Positions 9,987-19,900 of a stretch of DNA of 64,000 nt are shown piece by piece. The stretch comes from B3-G11 sp036985855 (GTDB taxonomy: Bacteria; Actinomycetota; Acidimicrobiia; Spongiisociales; UBA5794). The first letter of the stretch is position 1, and the number at the start of each line of letters is the position of its first letter. The notes below the pieces were generated by a model. That model was not told where the DNA came from, did no database searches, and saw only the letters and a list, made by a program, of their open reading frames with translations. A program made the translations under genes and the position numbers. The stretch is taken from assembly GCA_036985855.1 (NCBI GenBank), contig BTQL01000005.1:16078-80077 (forward strand). Direction: 5' to 3'.

Positions 9987-12203
9987 ATGCGTGATCGTGA
10001 CCAATCTGTTCTCAATGAGATCCTCCCGCCCGAAGAGCGGGCGATCGAGGCAGTGGTGGCCCGGTACCAGCGTGTCGCACCCGCTATCACACGCTTCGCT
10101 CGTTCGCTGTCGGGCAACGAGAAACTCCAGGTGAGGCTCGGAACCCAGGCGGCCGCCACGGAGAGCACGATCATCCTGGATCCTGGTGTGTTTCAGGCGG
10201 CATATGCGCGATCTGCGCCAGTGACTCCATCGGAGGTTGCGCTCACTTCTGCCCTCCACGAGGTGATCCATCTCATCGCAACCGACTTGGACGAGGAACG
10301 ACCGATCCCCAAGGAGTGGCATGCCTTCGGGCCCGAGACCGACGATGCCGCGGAAGGCCCCGAAGCAGCCATGGTCCCCGTCGGGTTGTTCCAGCTCGGT
10401 GAGATGGAAGAGGACTTGATTCGGCCCGACCTCACCGAAGACGACATCGATTTCGACGGCGAGACTGGAGGTGACCCGGGTGCAGTGCCACTGCTCGAAG
10501 CACTCCACGCCATCGGAGGTCCCGCAGCCGAAGCGATGTTCCTGTCCATCGAGGATGCTCGACAGGAACACATGAACTTCGACGCATATCCCGGCGCAGG
10601 ATCGGTGCTGCGCGACCTGTATCGCACCTCCGTAGGCCACGCCATGGCTCATGCCAGACCACTCGGACAGTTCGCACTTGCCTGTTTCATGATCGTGGGG
10701 AGACACGAAGAACGAAACGAGATCCAGCGAAAGCTGACGCCTCACGTTGCTGTTGCCATTGACGACGCCATGACGTTCCTCGGTCCGGTAGCCGAACTCG
10801 ATGACCCATGGTCCGTTGGCACGGTCGCTCTTCAACTTCTCTCGGTCGCAAAAATGCACAACCTCGTTCAGGAAGGCGCGGCATCCACTTCCCAGCAGGG
10901 CCGGAAGGCCGAGATGGAGGCAGACCAATCCGCGATCGCCGACACGGTGGATGCCGTGCGAATGGTTACCCCTTCTCTGGCAGACCGGGAGTCGTATGAC
11001 CAGACACGCACGGCCGCGCAGTCGGTCTCAGCCCAGGACGGTCGGTTGGGTGAGTCCGAGACCGCAGGTGACCCTGCAACCGATCAATTGATGAAGGTGT
11101 CGACCGCACCAACGGTCTTCCTCCCAACGGGCCAGGGAGGGAAGCTGATGGTCGTGGATCTCCCGGACCGCTTCATCGACTGGGCGCCCCAGGGGAGGGA
11201 TATGTTGTTCAAGGCTTCAACAGACTGGGGTGTTACCCAACACCGTGTTTCAGGCGAGCTGTACCCGCTCTTCCTCGCGAATCAACGGCGGGGGCTCCGG
11301 TCCGGTTACGATGCCGGAGACCTCTCCCCCTATACGCCCCTGCTGCTCGGTGCAGGACTCTACGAGCGGATGTTCGAACGTCGCGACCTGCCGAGCCGTC
11401 GCTCCTACGCGCTGAGCCTGCTCGTTGACGGTTCTGCTTCGATGCTCCAGCCCCGCGAAGCAGGAACACGGAAGTCGCCATGGGCAATGGCAGCTGCGCT
11501 GCTCGGCGCGTGGACCCTTGCGAAACTTGCAGACGAACTGCAGATCGATTTCGAGATAGCCATCTTCAACCGCTCGTTCGCCACAGACAGCAAGGACACC
11601 GAAGGCTCGTACCGCGAGAAACGGGCAAAAGCGACCGCTGGTCTTCGCCAGGCACAAGGCGGGAATGCGGAGCGACTCACCCGCACCGTCAACCACTATC
11701 TCGTCAAACGATTCAACCATCGCTGGCGGGCATCAGAGGATCTGCTTGCCGGACTTTTCTACGCCGCAGCTTCACCTCAGGACGCCGCAAAGGAGGCTCG
11801 ACGGTCACCAGACGACGCTCCGCCGGTCTCCATGTTCGAGAAGGCCGCGAATGTCGACGAGTTCAACCTTGCACACGCCGCAGAACGTCTGGCGGCGCAG
11901 CACGCGACGCATCGGATCCTCGTCGTTCTCGCCGATGGCATGACGCGCGGATCGGTGCAGACACTTGCCGAAACCGTGCAAAGCGTCGAGCACTCCGGAG
12001 CGACCGTGCTTGGGATCGGCATCGGAGATGACACCGTCCGCTCCGCGTACTCGAGAGCACAGGTCGTCGAACAGCCACTTGATCTCGCGTCCGCGATGGT
12101 CTCGGGTGTCCGATCGACCCTGTACCGAACAATCGCGGCATCGGGTTCGGATGCGTGGTGGACCCACGTAGGCGGACGCGAGTTGCAAGATCTGACCAAC
12201 TAG
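9987..12203 (+). CDS. VWA-domain protein with N-terminal HEXXH motif
   Basis: 738 residues. The C-terminal half is a von Willebrand A domain with a MIDAS motif DGSAS near residue 481, as in CobT, NorD and related partners of MoxR-type ATPases. The N-terminal half has HEVIH at residues 91-95, a zinc-peptidase-type motif, and IEDARQE near 188. The middle is acidic and likely disordered. The ATG at 9987 is chosen because a TACAAT -10-like box ends 8 bases before it. The next gene, 8 bases downstream, encodes an AAA protein, the standard partner. Whether the HEXXH is catalytic, and what the complex acts on, cannot be read. Confidence 0.85.
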   Translation: MRDRDQSVLNEILPPEERAIEAVVARYQRVAPAITRFARSLSGNEKLQVRLGTQAAATESTIILDPGVFQAAYARSAPVTPSEVALTSALHEVIHLIATDLDEERPIPKEWHAFGPETDDAAEGPEAAMVPVGLFQLGEMEEDLIRPDLTEDDIDFDGETGGDPGAVPLLEALHAIGGPAAEAMFLSIEDARQEHMNFDAYPGAGSVLRDLYRTSVGHAMAHARPLGQFALACFMIVGRHEERNEIQRKLTPHVAVAIDDAMTFLGPVAELDDPWSVGTVALQLLSVAKMHNLVQEGAASTSQQGRKAEMEADQSAIADTVDAVRMVTPSLADRESYDQTRTAAQSVSAQDGRLGESETAGDPATDQLMKVSTAPTVFLPTGQGGKLMVVDLPDRFIDWAPQGRDMLFKASTDWGVTQHRVSGELYPLFLANQRRGLRSGYDAGDLSPYTPLLLGAGLYERMFERRDLPSRRSYALSLLVDGSASMLQPREAGTRKSPWAMAAALLGAWTLAKLADELQIDFEIAIFNRSFATDSKDTEGSYREKRAKATAGLRQAQGGNAERLTRTVNHYLVKRFNHRWRASEDLLAGLFYAAASPQDAAKEARRSPDDAPPVSMFEKAANVDEFNLAHAAERLAAQHATHRILVVLADGMTRGSVQTLAETVQSVEHSGATVLGIGIGDDTVRSAYSRAQVVEQPLDLASAMVSGVRSTLYRTIAASGSDAWWTHVGGRELQDLTN

Positions 12204-12211
12204 GAGCATCC

Positions 12212-13204
12212 ATGGCTGACACCATCACATTCATCGACCCGATCGGAGCCGGACCCGACGTCGAGCTGCCGGCCACCGACATCCCGAAGAACGTAAAGGA
12301 CAGGGATATCCGGCTGGATCACATACCGAAGGAGGACCCCTTCTACGTCGACCTCGGCATGCAGTACAGACTCGCGCGCCTCGAGGAGGTGCGGAGGGCC
12401 CATTTCACGGAGAGCCCACTCCACCTTGCGCTTCGCGGCCACATGGGCACCGGCAAGGACCACGACCTCGAGCAGTTCGCCGCGAGGCTCAAGACGCCGT
12501 ACTACCGCATCCCTCTGACAGGTGAAGTGCGCGACATCACGCTCATCGGTTCGGTGAAGCTCCACGGGGACGGAATGGGCGGAACGGAGAGTCATTGGGA
12601 AGACGGCGATATCACGAGGGCGCTGCGTGGACCCGCAATCGTGAACCTATCTGAGTTGAACGCTGCAGGCGCCGAGACCCTCTTCGCGCTCCACGGACTC
12701 CTCGATCGCCACCGAGCGCTCGAACTCCCAACAGGTGAGATGGTCAGGCTCCGCGACGACGTCCGTATCTTCGGAACGCTCAACCCCACCGACCTGCGCG
12801 ACTACGCGGGCACCCAGACGCTCAACAAGGCGTTCGCAGATCGCTGGATCATCTGGGAAAAGACGTTCCCAGAGGCCGAAGAAATGCAATCGATGATTGC
12901 CAAACGACACCCGGGGATGGACCCAGAGATGAGCGAGCTACTGGCGAAGCTCGCTGTCGAGATCAACACATCGTTCACTGCAGGTGATGCGCGAACACGA
13001 GTCGAGACGCCGATGTCGTTGCGTACCGTGCTCGACCGCTATCCGGCAGGGCTGAGGATGTTTACCGCAGCGGAGGATCCGATGCGTGCGTCGTGGCAAG
13101 AGTTCGTTCTCCCCCACATCGATCCATTCGACCGCGACCACTACGAAACCGTGTGGTCTGCCGTAGTAAGGGTCGGACCATCCCGACCGCCGTTTTCTGA
13201 CTGA
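12212..13204 (+). CDS. MoxR-like AAA protein with altered Walker motifs
   Basis: 330 residues, similar in layout to MoxR/CbbQ/NorQ ATPases: P-loop region at residues 76-83, a Walker-B-like strand near 143, a sensor-1-like FGTLNPTD, and KAFADRW with a possible arginine finger. Two changes stand out: the P-loop reads GHMGTGKD, with Asp where Ser/Thr normally binds magnesium, and the Walker B strand reads IVNLSELN rather than ending in Asp-Glu. Activity may thus be weak or altered. An AGGAG ribosome-binding site lies 7 bases before the ATG and the gene follows its VWA partner by 8 bases, so they form an operon. Confidence 0.85.
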   Translation: MADTITFIDPIGAGPDVELPATDIPKNVKDRDIRLDHIPKEDPFYVDLGMQYRLARLEEVRRAHFTESPLHLALRGHMGTGKDHDLEQFAARLKTPYYRIPLTGEVRDITLIGSVKLHGDGMGGTESHWEDGDITRALRGPAIVNLSELNAAGAETLFALHGLLDRHRALELPTGEMVRLRDDVRIFGTLNPTDLRDYAGTQTLNKAFADRWIIWEKTFPEAEEMQSMIAKRHPGMDPEMSELLAKLAVEINTSFTAGDARTRVETPMSLRTVLDRYPAGLRMFTAAEDPMRASWQEFVLPHIDPFDRDHYETVWSAVVRVGPSRPPFSD

Positions 13205-13216
13205 TAGGGTTACTTC

Positions 13217-13702
13217 ATGCCATCGTTCGACATCGTTTCTCAGGTAGACATGCAAGAGGTCCGCAATGCCGTCGACCAGGCATCACGCGAAGTCGTAAAC
13301 CGCTACGACTTCAAGGGAACCAACACAACCGTGAAGCTCTCGGATGAAGGAATCACCGTCGAGTCATCAGCCGATGGTCGACTCGATGCAGCCATCGACG
13401 TGCTCAAGGGCAAACTTGTGAAACGCAAGGTCTCTCTCAAGTCGATCGCAGGCGGAGAGCCGAAAGAGATCGGAGGGGGCCGCTACAAAGCGCTCTTCAC
13501 TCTCAATCAGGGCATTGCCCAGGATGCGGCCAAGGAGCTGGTGAAGGACATCAAGGACATGAAACTCAAGGTGCAGGTACAGATCCAGGGCGACCAGCTG
13601 CGAATCTCAGGCAAGAAGCGCGATGACCTTCAGGAAGTCATCGCCGCGGTACGTGGCCTCGACTTTCGACTTCCCCTGCAGTACATCAATTTCAGGGACT
13701 GA
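13217..13702 (+). CDS. YajQ-family nucleotide-binding protein
   Basis: 161 residues across the whole YajQ family, starting MPSFDIVSQVD and containing VNRYDFKGT near residue 30. Members bind nucleotides, and some bind cyclic di-GMP and act with transcription factors; the role here is unknown. A TAGGGT -10-like box ends 6 bases before the ATG, suggesting a leaderless transcript. It starts 12 bases after the AAA gene stop. Confidence 0.92.
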   Translation: MPSFDIVSQVDMQEVRNAVDQASREVVNRYDFKGTNTTVKLSDEGITVESSADGRLDAAIDVLKGKLVKRKVSLKSIAGGEPKEIGGGRYKALFTLNQGIAQDAAKELVKDIKDMKLKVQVQIQGDQLRISGKKRDDLQEVIAAVRGLDFRLPLQYINFRD

Positions 13703-13776
13703 TACGAGGCACTAGTTCTTTGGAACGATCCGGAATGCCTCTCCAGATGGGTTCCCATGGTGCCGATGCCCTCCGC

Positions 13777-13995
13777 ATGGAAACGAAAACAGACGAAGGT
13801 CTCACCGGAGCCACGGATCAGGAATTGGTCGATCTCTATACCACGCACGCCCCGCGTGCGATAGTCATCGAAATGACAGACAACCAGATCCATCATGCCT
13901 CCGCAGCCGCCTACGCCCTCGAATACCGGGGATACATCGAGCAGGCAGGGATCTGGCTCCACGACACCCGGCCCGCACTGCAAGCAACAGCCTGA
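13777..13995 (+). CDS. Small hypothetical protein
   Basis: 72 residues from ATG 13777; an in-frame ATG at 13720 would give 91. No family recognised. The composition (DQELVDLYTTHAP, HHASAAAYALEYRGY) looks like a real folded small protein rather than an out-of-frame translation, and it fills a gap between two plus-strand genes. There is no convincing ribosome-binding site, and the start is uncertain. Confidence 0.4.
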   Translation: METKTDEGLTGATDQELVDLYTTHAPRAIVIEMTDNQIHHASAAAYALEYRGYIEQAGIWLHDTRPALQATA

Positions 13996-14045
13996 CCGCG
14001 AGACGGTACGTTCCCATCGTTCTGTACGCGGGCTAGTTTGTGCCC

Positions 14046-15086
14046 ATGCACTACCGCATGAATGACCCGGAAACGGATGCACACATCGACCAACTCGTGG
14101 CCGATGTCGTTTCGGAGACCGAGGGACTCACCACGAATGCAGACCTCGTCCGTGAGATCATCGTCTCTGCCCTCAAAGTCATCAAGGACGGCACAGACCG
14201 CGGAGACGTCAGGATGATGAACACCGCGATGAAGGAACTCCGCTACTCGTCGCTGGTGTTCCAGCCCTTCGGCGAGACGAGGAAGATCGCTGTCTACGGA
14301 TCGGCCCGCACCGACCCGGAGGATCCGAATTACGCGATGGCTGAAGAACTTGGAAGGCGGATGGCCGAGGACCACGGCTACCTGGTGATAACCGGTGCCG
14401 GTCCTGGGATCATGGAGGCCGCGAACAAGGGAGCCGGTAAAGAGAACAGTTTCGGCGTCAACATTCGCTTGCCGTTCGAGAACGGGGCGAACGAGTACCT
14501 GGCGCCCGGCAAAGTGATCAATTTCAAGTACTTCTTCACTCGCAAGGTCCAGTTCGTCAAAGAGTCCGATGCCTTCGCCTTGCTGCCAGGTGGTTTCGGC
14601 ACCCTGGATGAAGCGTTTGAGCTATTGACGCTCGTTCAGACGGGTAAGTCGGATCTCCATCCGATCGTCATGGTGGAGGCTGAAGGCACCGGCTACTGGG
14701 ACGCGTGGGAGATGATGTGTGACACCCTGGTCAGCCAGGGCATGATCTCACTGCCTGATCTCAACCTGTACAAGATCACGACGGATGTCGACGAGGCGGT
14801 CGAAGAGATCGTCAGGTTCTACCGCGTGTACCACTCACAGCGATTCGTCGACGACCTTCTCGTTCTCAGGCTCACGAACAAGGTATCCGAGACACTGCTC
14901 GGGGAGCTCTCTGTCGAGTTCGCGGACATCATCCGATCCGGTCACATCGAGTCGATCCCGCCAACCCAGGCAGAGGTCGAGACGGATGATCACGTCGAGC
15001 TTCCCCGGATCGCCTTCGACTTCGACCGTCACGGATACGGCAGGCTGAGGGCCCTCATAGACCGCCTCAACGACTTCGCCGAGTAG
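14046..15086 (+). CDS. LOG-family (TIGR00730-like) nucleotide hydrolase
   Basis: 346 residues. The Rossmann-like LOG core begins at about residue 80 (VYGSAR), with GAGPGIMEAANKGA and the diagnostic PGGFGTLDE. LOG proteins cleave nucleoside monophosphates to free base and ribose phosphate; in plants this releases cytokinin. The N-terminal 70 residues and C-terminal 90 residues extend the core, resembling the longer PpnN-like forms. A TAGTTT -10-like box ends 6 bases before ATG 14046; a GTG two codons upstream is possible. Confidence 0.88.
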   Translation: MHYRMNDPETDAHIDQLVADVVSETEGLTTNADLVREIIVSALKVIKDGTDRGDVRMMNTAMKELRYSSLVFQPFGETRKIAVYGSARTDPEDPNYAMAEELGRRMAEDHGYLVITGAGPGIMEAANKGAGKENSFGVNIRLPFENGANEYLAPGKVINFKYFFTRKVQFVKESDAFALLPGGFGTLDEAFELLTLVQTGKSDLHPIVMVEAEGTGYWDAWEMMCDTLVSQGMISLPDLNLYKITTDVDEAVEEIVRFYRVYHSQRFVDDLLVLRLTNKVSETLLGELSVEFADIIRSGHIESIPPTQAEVETDDHVELPRIAFDFDRHGYGRLRALIDRLNDFAE

Positions 15087-15131
15087 CCGATCGACACTCA
15101 TCAGTACCCCTGACTGCAGTAGAATCCACCC

Positions 15132-15926
15132 ATGCGTGAGATCCTCTCAGACCTGGTAGCGGAGCAGCAGCATCTCGACCAGTTCCTACAAACCCTTCGC
15201 GATCGACAATGGGCCACAGCAACACCCGCAGAAGGCTGGACTATTCAGGATACGGTGAGTCACCTGGCGTACCTCGAGGGTTTCGCTGCAGAGATGCTCG
15301 TTGATGGTAAGGCGCGGGTTGACGCGGAGAACATCAGGGACCTCGACACATGGACCGAGATCGGTGTTTCCCAAGGTCGTGGACGCCGCCATCAAGAGAT
15401 CATCGAGTGGTGGCGCTTCGGAAGGGCAGACGTTGTCGATGCTCTCTCACGCATGCTGCCGACAGAACGTGTTCCGTGGTTGTATGGAGACATGAGCGCT
15501 CGCTCGTTCGCAGGGATTCGTCTCATGGAGACCTGGGCGCACGGCCTCGACATCAAAGCCGCGATTCTCGGCCGCATCGCTCCCCTCGAAGAACCGCCTG
15601 CGCACCTCGACGAGGAAGAGGAGTGGGTTGACCCGATTGCGGATACGACGAGACTCCGTCACATCGCATCGCTCGGCCAACGATCATTGCCCTTTGCGTT
15701 CAAACAAGCCGGCAAAGATTTCCCTGAGTCGGGAATCCGGATCGAGGTCATGGGTCCTCTCTACGCGGCGTGGCGGTTCGGACCAGAAGACACAGACCAG
15801 GTGATCAAAGGCATGGCAGGCGACTGGTGCCGTCTCGTCGTTCAGCGCCAGGTTGCAGAGGACACCGGTCTCAAAGCCGTCGGTGAATACGCAGAGACGG
15901 CGCTCCAGATCGCCAGGGCCTACTGA
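15132..15926 (+). CDS. TIGR03084-type metal-binding DinB-fold protein
   Basis: 264 residues. The N-terminal DinB/mycothiol-dependent maleylpyruvate isomerase fold shows GWTIQDTVSHLAYLE near residue 35, whose histidine is a usual metal ligand, and ETWAHGLDI near 135. The C-terminal part matches the TIGR03084/wyosine-related layout. Such proteins are abundant in Actinobacteria and often use mycothiol; the substrate is unknown. A TAGAAT -10-like box ends 6 bases before the ATG. The BtpA-family gene follows after one base. Confidence 0.85.
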   Translation: MREILSDLVAEQQHLDQFLQTLRDRQWATATPAEGWTIQDTVSHLAYLEGFAAEMLVDGKARVDAENIRDLDTWTEIGVSQGRGRRHQEIIEWWRFGRADVVDALSRMLPTERVPWLYGDMSARSFAGIRLMETWAHGLDIKAAILGRIAPLEEPPAHLDEEEEWVDPIADTTRLRHIASLGQRSLPFAFKQAGKDFPESGIRIEVMGPLYAAWRFGPEDTDQVIKGMAGDWCRLVVQRQVAEDTGLKAVGEYAETALQIARAY

Positions 15927-15927
15927 A

Positions 15928-16710
15928 ATGTCGATCCCACAGCTTGTGGGAATGATCCATCTCGCACCGCTCCCCGGATCTGCCGACTTCGATGGAGACT
16001 TCGATGCCGTCATCACCGCCGCAACGTCCGATGCCGAGCTGCTGGCCGAGGCGGGGTTCGACGGGATCATGATCGAGAACTTCCGAGACGCGCCGTTCTT
16101 TGCATCGGATGTACCCAAAGTAACGATCGCATCGGTCACGACGGCCGTGCATGCCGTGTACGAGGCATCGAGACTCCCCATCGGTGTGAACGTGCTGCGA
16201 AACGACGGATTGGGGGCGCTGTCAGTGGCCGCCGCCACTCCTGCATCTTTCGTCCGCATCAACGTCCTCTCCGGAACCATGTTCACCGATCAGGGACCGA
16301 TCGTCGGACAAGCTGCAGAGGTAGCGCGCCTACGATCACAGATCTGCCCCGAGGTCTCGATCATGGCGGACGTGTACGTCAAACATGCAACACCCCCGGC
16401 GGGACTCTCCCTGACCGATGCAACGAAGGATCTCGTCGAGCGCGCAGGTGCGGACGCCGTGATCGTGTCCGGTTCAGGTACGGGTTCCCCTGTCGATCTC
16501 GAGCAGCTCACTGTGGTTGCAGGGATCACACACCTTCCGGTGTACCTCGGCTCTGGTGCGACGGTCGACAACGTGGAAGCCATGTTCGGGATCGCAGATG
16601 GCGCCATCGTGGGCACATCGATCAAGGTCGACGGCGTCTCGACGAACCCTGTCGACCTCGAGGCGGCAGCGGCCTTCGTGCAAGCCGCACGCGAGCGGTT
16701 GTCGCGATAG
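15928..16710 (+). CDS. BtpA/SgcQ-family protein
   Basis: 260 residues forming a probable TIM-barrel: VGMIHLAPLPG at the start, GFDGIMIENF near 50, and VSGSGTGSPVD near 185. BtpA was named for photosystem I biogenesis in cyanobacteria, while SgcQ-like relatives are putative sugar or nucleoside enzymes; in a non-photosynthetic context the second idea is more likely. The frame is open upstream within the previous gene, but ATG 15928, directly after that gene's stop, gives the canonical N-terminus. Confidence 0.88.
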   Translation: MSIPQLVGMIHLAPLPGSADFDGDFDAVITAATSDAELLAEAGFDGIMIENFRDAPFFASDVPKVTIASVTTAVHAVYEASRLPIGVNVLRNDGLGALSVAAATPASFVRINVLSGTMFTDQGPIVGQAAEVARLRSQICPEVSIMADVYVKHATPPAGLSLTDATKDLVERAGADAVIVSGSGTGSPVDLEQLTVVAGITHLPVYLGSGATVDNVEAMFGIADGAIVGTSIKVDGVSTNPVDLEAAAAFVQAARERLSR

Positions 16711-16784
16711 TCGGTTGACCGCAAGAACGCATCGGACATCGAAGGTACGAGGCAGCTTCTTCTTCCCTTCACCCGGTTGCTCGT

Positions 16785-16818
16785 CTTACCCACAGATTCG
16801 TGGGTAAGTCGGTTTTGT
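16785..16818 (+). terminator. Possible Rho-independent terminator
   Basis: Inverted repeat CTTACCCAC and GTGGGTAAG (9-base arms, 6-base loop) followed by TCGGTTTTGT, a short T-rich stretch. It lies 75 bases after the BtpA-family gene, inside the 243-base gap before lhr. I see no gene in that gap apart from this hairpin and the lhr -10 box. Confidence 0.45.
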
Positions 16819-16953
16819 CATTTCGATACGGTTCGACACCGGGTTGAGGGTCTTCCGCTGAGCCCATGGCGGCAAAGGGAAAGGACCACCCTCAAGTGAT
16901 GGTCGAAGGTTCCGTAGGGATATTGTGTCCTCGTCGATCGGTAGCCTGTCACC

Positions 16954-19900
16954 GTGTCCGGACTCGAGCTTTTCACCCCAGCGACCGCCTCGTGGTTCAG
17001 CGCGGTATTCGATGAGCCCACCCCGGCCCAGACCCAAGGGTGGCAGTCGATCGTTTCAGGGAACCACACGCTCATCCACGCCCCTACCGGGTCGGGCAAG
17101 ACGCTGGCTGCATTCCTCTGGGCACTGGACCGGCTTGCGACCGACCCCCAGCCACCGAACCTGCAACGCTGCCGAATCCTCTACGTTTCTCCGCTCAAGG
17201 CTCTCGCGTACGACGTAGACCGAAACCTCAGAGCTCCTCTGACAGGGATAGCCGTCGAGGCCCGGAAGCTCGGTCTCGATCCTCCTTCGCTGTCCGTCGC
17301 GATGCGTACGGGGGATACGCCCCAATCCGAACGACAGGCGATGCTCCGCAATCCGCCGGACCTCCTCATCACCACCCCTGAGAGCCTCTATCTGATGCTC
17401 ACGTCCCGCGCACGGGAGATCCTTGCCTCTGTGGACACCGTGATCATCGATGAGATCCATGCTGTTGCGGGCACGAAGCGGGGCTCACACCTCGCACTCA
17501 GTCTCGAACGATTGAGCGTGTTGACCGAGTCGCCCCCGCAGCGGATCGGACTGTCCGCCACGCAACGCCCATTGGAGACGCTTGCACAGTTCCTTGGAGG
17601 CGGAGTCTCCCTTGATGACACCTGGGAACCACGACCGGTCACGATCGTGGATACGCCAGCGGACAAAATGCTCGACATCGAAATCGTGGTCCCTGTGTCG
17701 GACATGACCCGTCCCGAGACAGATGCGCCCGACCAGGATGACCCCCGGCGAAGATCGATCTGGCCGGCCGTCTACCCCAGGCTGCTTCAGCTCCTCAACG
17801 ACCACACTTCGACGATCTTCTTCGTCAACAGCCGCGGCCTCGCCGAGCGCCTTGCAGCTGAGCTGAATCGCCTCGCCGACAGCGAGGTCGTTCAGGCACA
17901 CCACGGATCGGTGTCGAGAGAGAAACGCCTCGACATCGAAGATCGACTGAAGCGGGGCGAGCTCAAGGGTGTGGTGGCAACCGGCACGCTCGAGCTCGGC
18001 ATCGACATGGCATCTGTCGATCTCGTGGTCCTCGTCGAATCTCCATCCTCGGTCGCTCGCGGGTTACAGCGTGTCGGCAGAGCAGGGCATCAGGTTGGCG
18101 CGCCATCCGTCGCCAAGGTATTTCCGAAACACCGGGGTGATCTGCTGGAGACGACGGTGGTCGTCGACCGAATGTACAGCGGTGACATCGAATCGACCTC
18201 GATTCCGCAGAACCCGATCGATGTTCTCGCTCAGCAGATCGTTGCGATGGCTGCAACGGGCGACCTCGACGTCGATGCGGCATTCGCTCTCGTAACAGGC
18301 GCATACCCGTTCAATCGGCTCACCAGGCAAACCTTCGAGTCGGTTCTCGACATGCTCTCGGGCCGCTACCCGTCAGACGACTTCGCTGAGCTTCGGCCTC
18401 GAATCGTTTGGGACCGCATGGCTGGAATCATCACTGCACGATCCAATGCCAAACTGCTCGCCGTCACGAACCCCGGCACGATCCCCGATCGCGGGCTCTA
18501 TACGGTGCATCTGCCGGACGGCGGCCGGGTCGGCGAACTCGATGAGGAGATGGTGTATGAATCGAGGCCCGGTGACACGTTCGTACTCGGATCAACGACC
18601 TGGCGCATCGATGAGATCACCCACGACCGGGTGATCGTGACTCCCTCACCGGGTGCTCCCTCTGCACGGATGCCTTTTTGGCACGGGGATGCTCCGGGGC
18701 GCCCGCTCGAACTCGGACGGGCCGTCGGAGCCTTCACACGCGAGATCGGAAGCCTCACGACGAAAGAGGCCTCCTCGAGGCTTGTCGACAAGTACAGACT
18801 CGATCCATGGGCCGCAGACAACCTTGCTTCTTACCTCGCTGAGGAGAAGGCGGCGACCGGACACCTCCCTACCGACCGCACGATCGTCGTCCAACGTTTC
18901 AAGGACGAGATCGGCGACTGGCGGATCGTGCTGCTCTCCCCCTTCGGCGGTCGTGTACACGCGCCGTGGGCCTTGGCTGTGAGGAACCGCTTCCGGACCG
19001 AAACTGGTGTCCCCGTCGACACGATCTGGTCCGATGACGGAATCCTGTTTCGGTTCCCCGACGCCGACGCCCCGCCAGACACGAACCTCGTCTACGTCGA
19101 TCCGAATGACGTTGAAGAGCTTCTCATCGCTGAGGTATCCGATTCCGCCCTTTTCACATCCAAGTTCCGTGAGGCCGCTGCCCGTGCGTTGCTGTTACCC
19201 CGCAGACGTCCGGGTTCTCGGACCCCTCTGTGGCTTCAGCGAAGGAAGGCAGCGAACCTTCTCGAAGTGACCCGCAAATACGGTTCCTTCCCGATCATGC
19301 TTGAAACCTACAGGGAAGTGATGCAGGACTATTTCGATCTACCGGCGCTTCGAGAAGTCCTTGCCGACATCCAGAAGCGGACCACCCGAGTTGTCGATAC
19401 GGACACGAATGGACCGTCACCGTTTGCCTCATCTCTGATGTTCGACTTCATCGCATCGTTCATGTACGAGTACGATGCGCCCATCGCCGAACGGAGAGCC
19501 GCGGCGCTGGCTCTCGACCGAAACCTGCTCGCCGATCTCCTCGGAGAACCCGAAATCCGTGACCTTCTCGATGCAGACGCGATCGCATCCGTCGAGGCGG
19601 ACCTGCAGCACCTGTCCGACGACAGAAAGGTCCGATCTCGGGATGCCATGTCGGACATGCTTCGCGACATCGGACCGCTCACGCTCGGCGAGGCTGCGGT
19701 GCGAACAGAGGTGCCCGATGATGCCGCTACCTGGCTCGGGGACCTCGCGCAGTCAGGAAGAGCGCTGCTGCTCTCGGTCAACGGCGTCGAGCGATTCATC
19801 GCCGTCGAAGACATTGCGCGGCTGAGGGACACCATCGGAGTCCAGCCACCACCCGGAATTGCCACCGACTTCCTCGAACCCGTCCCTGATCCGCTGGGAG

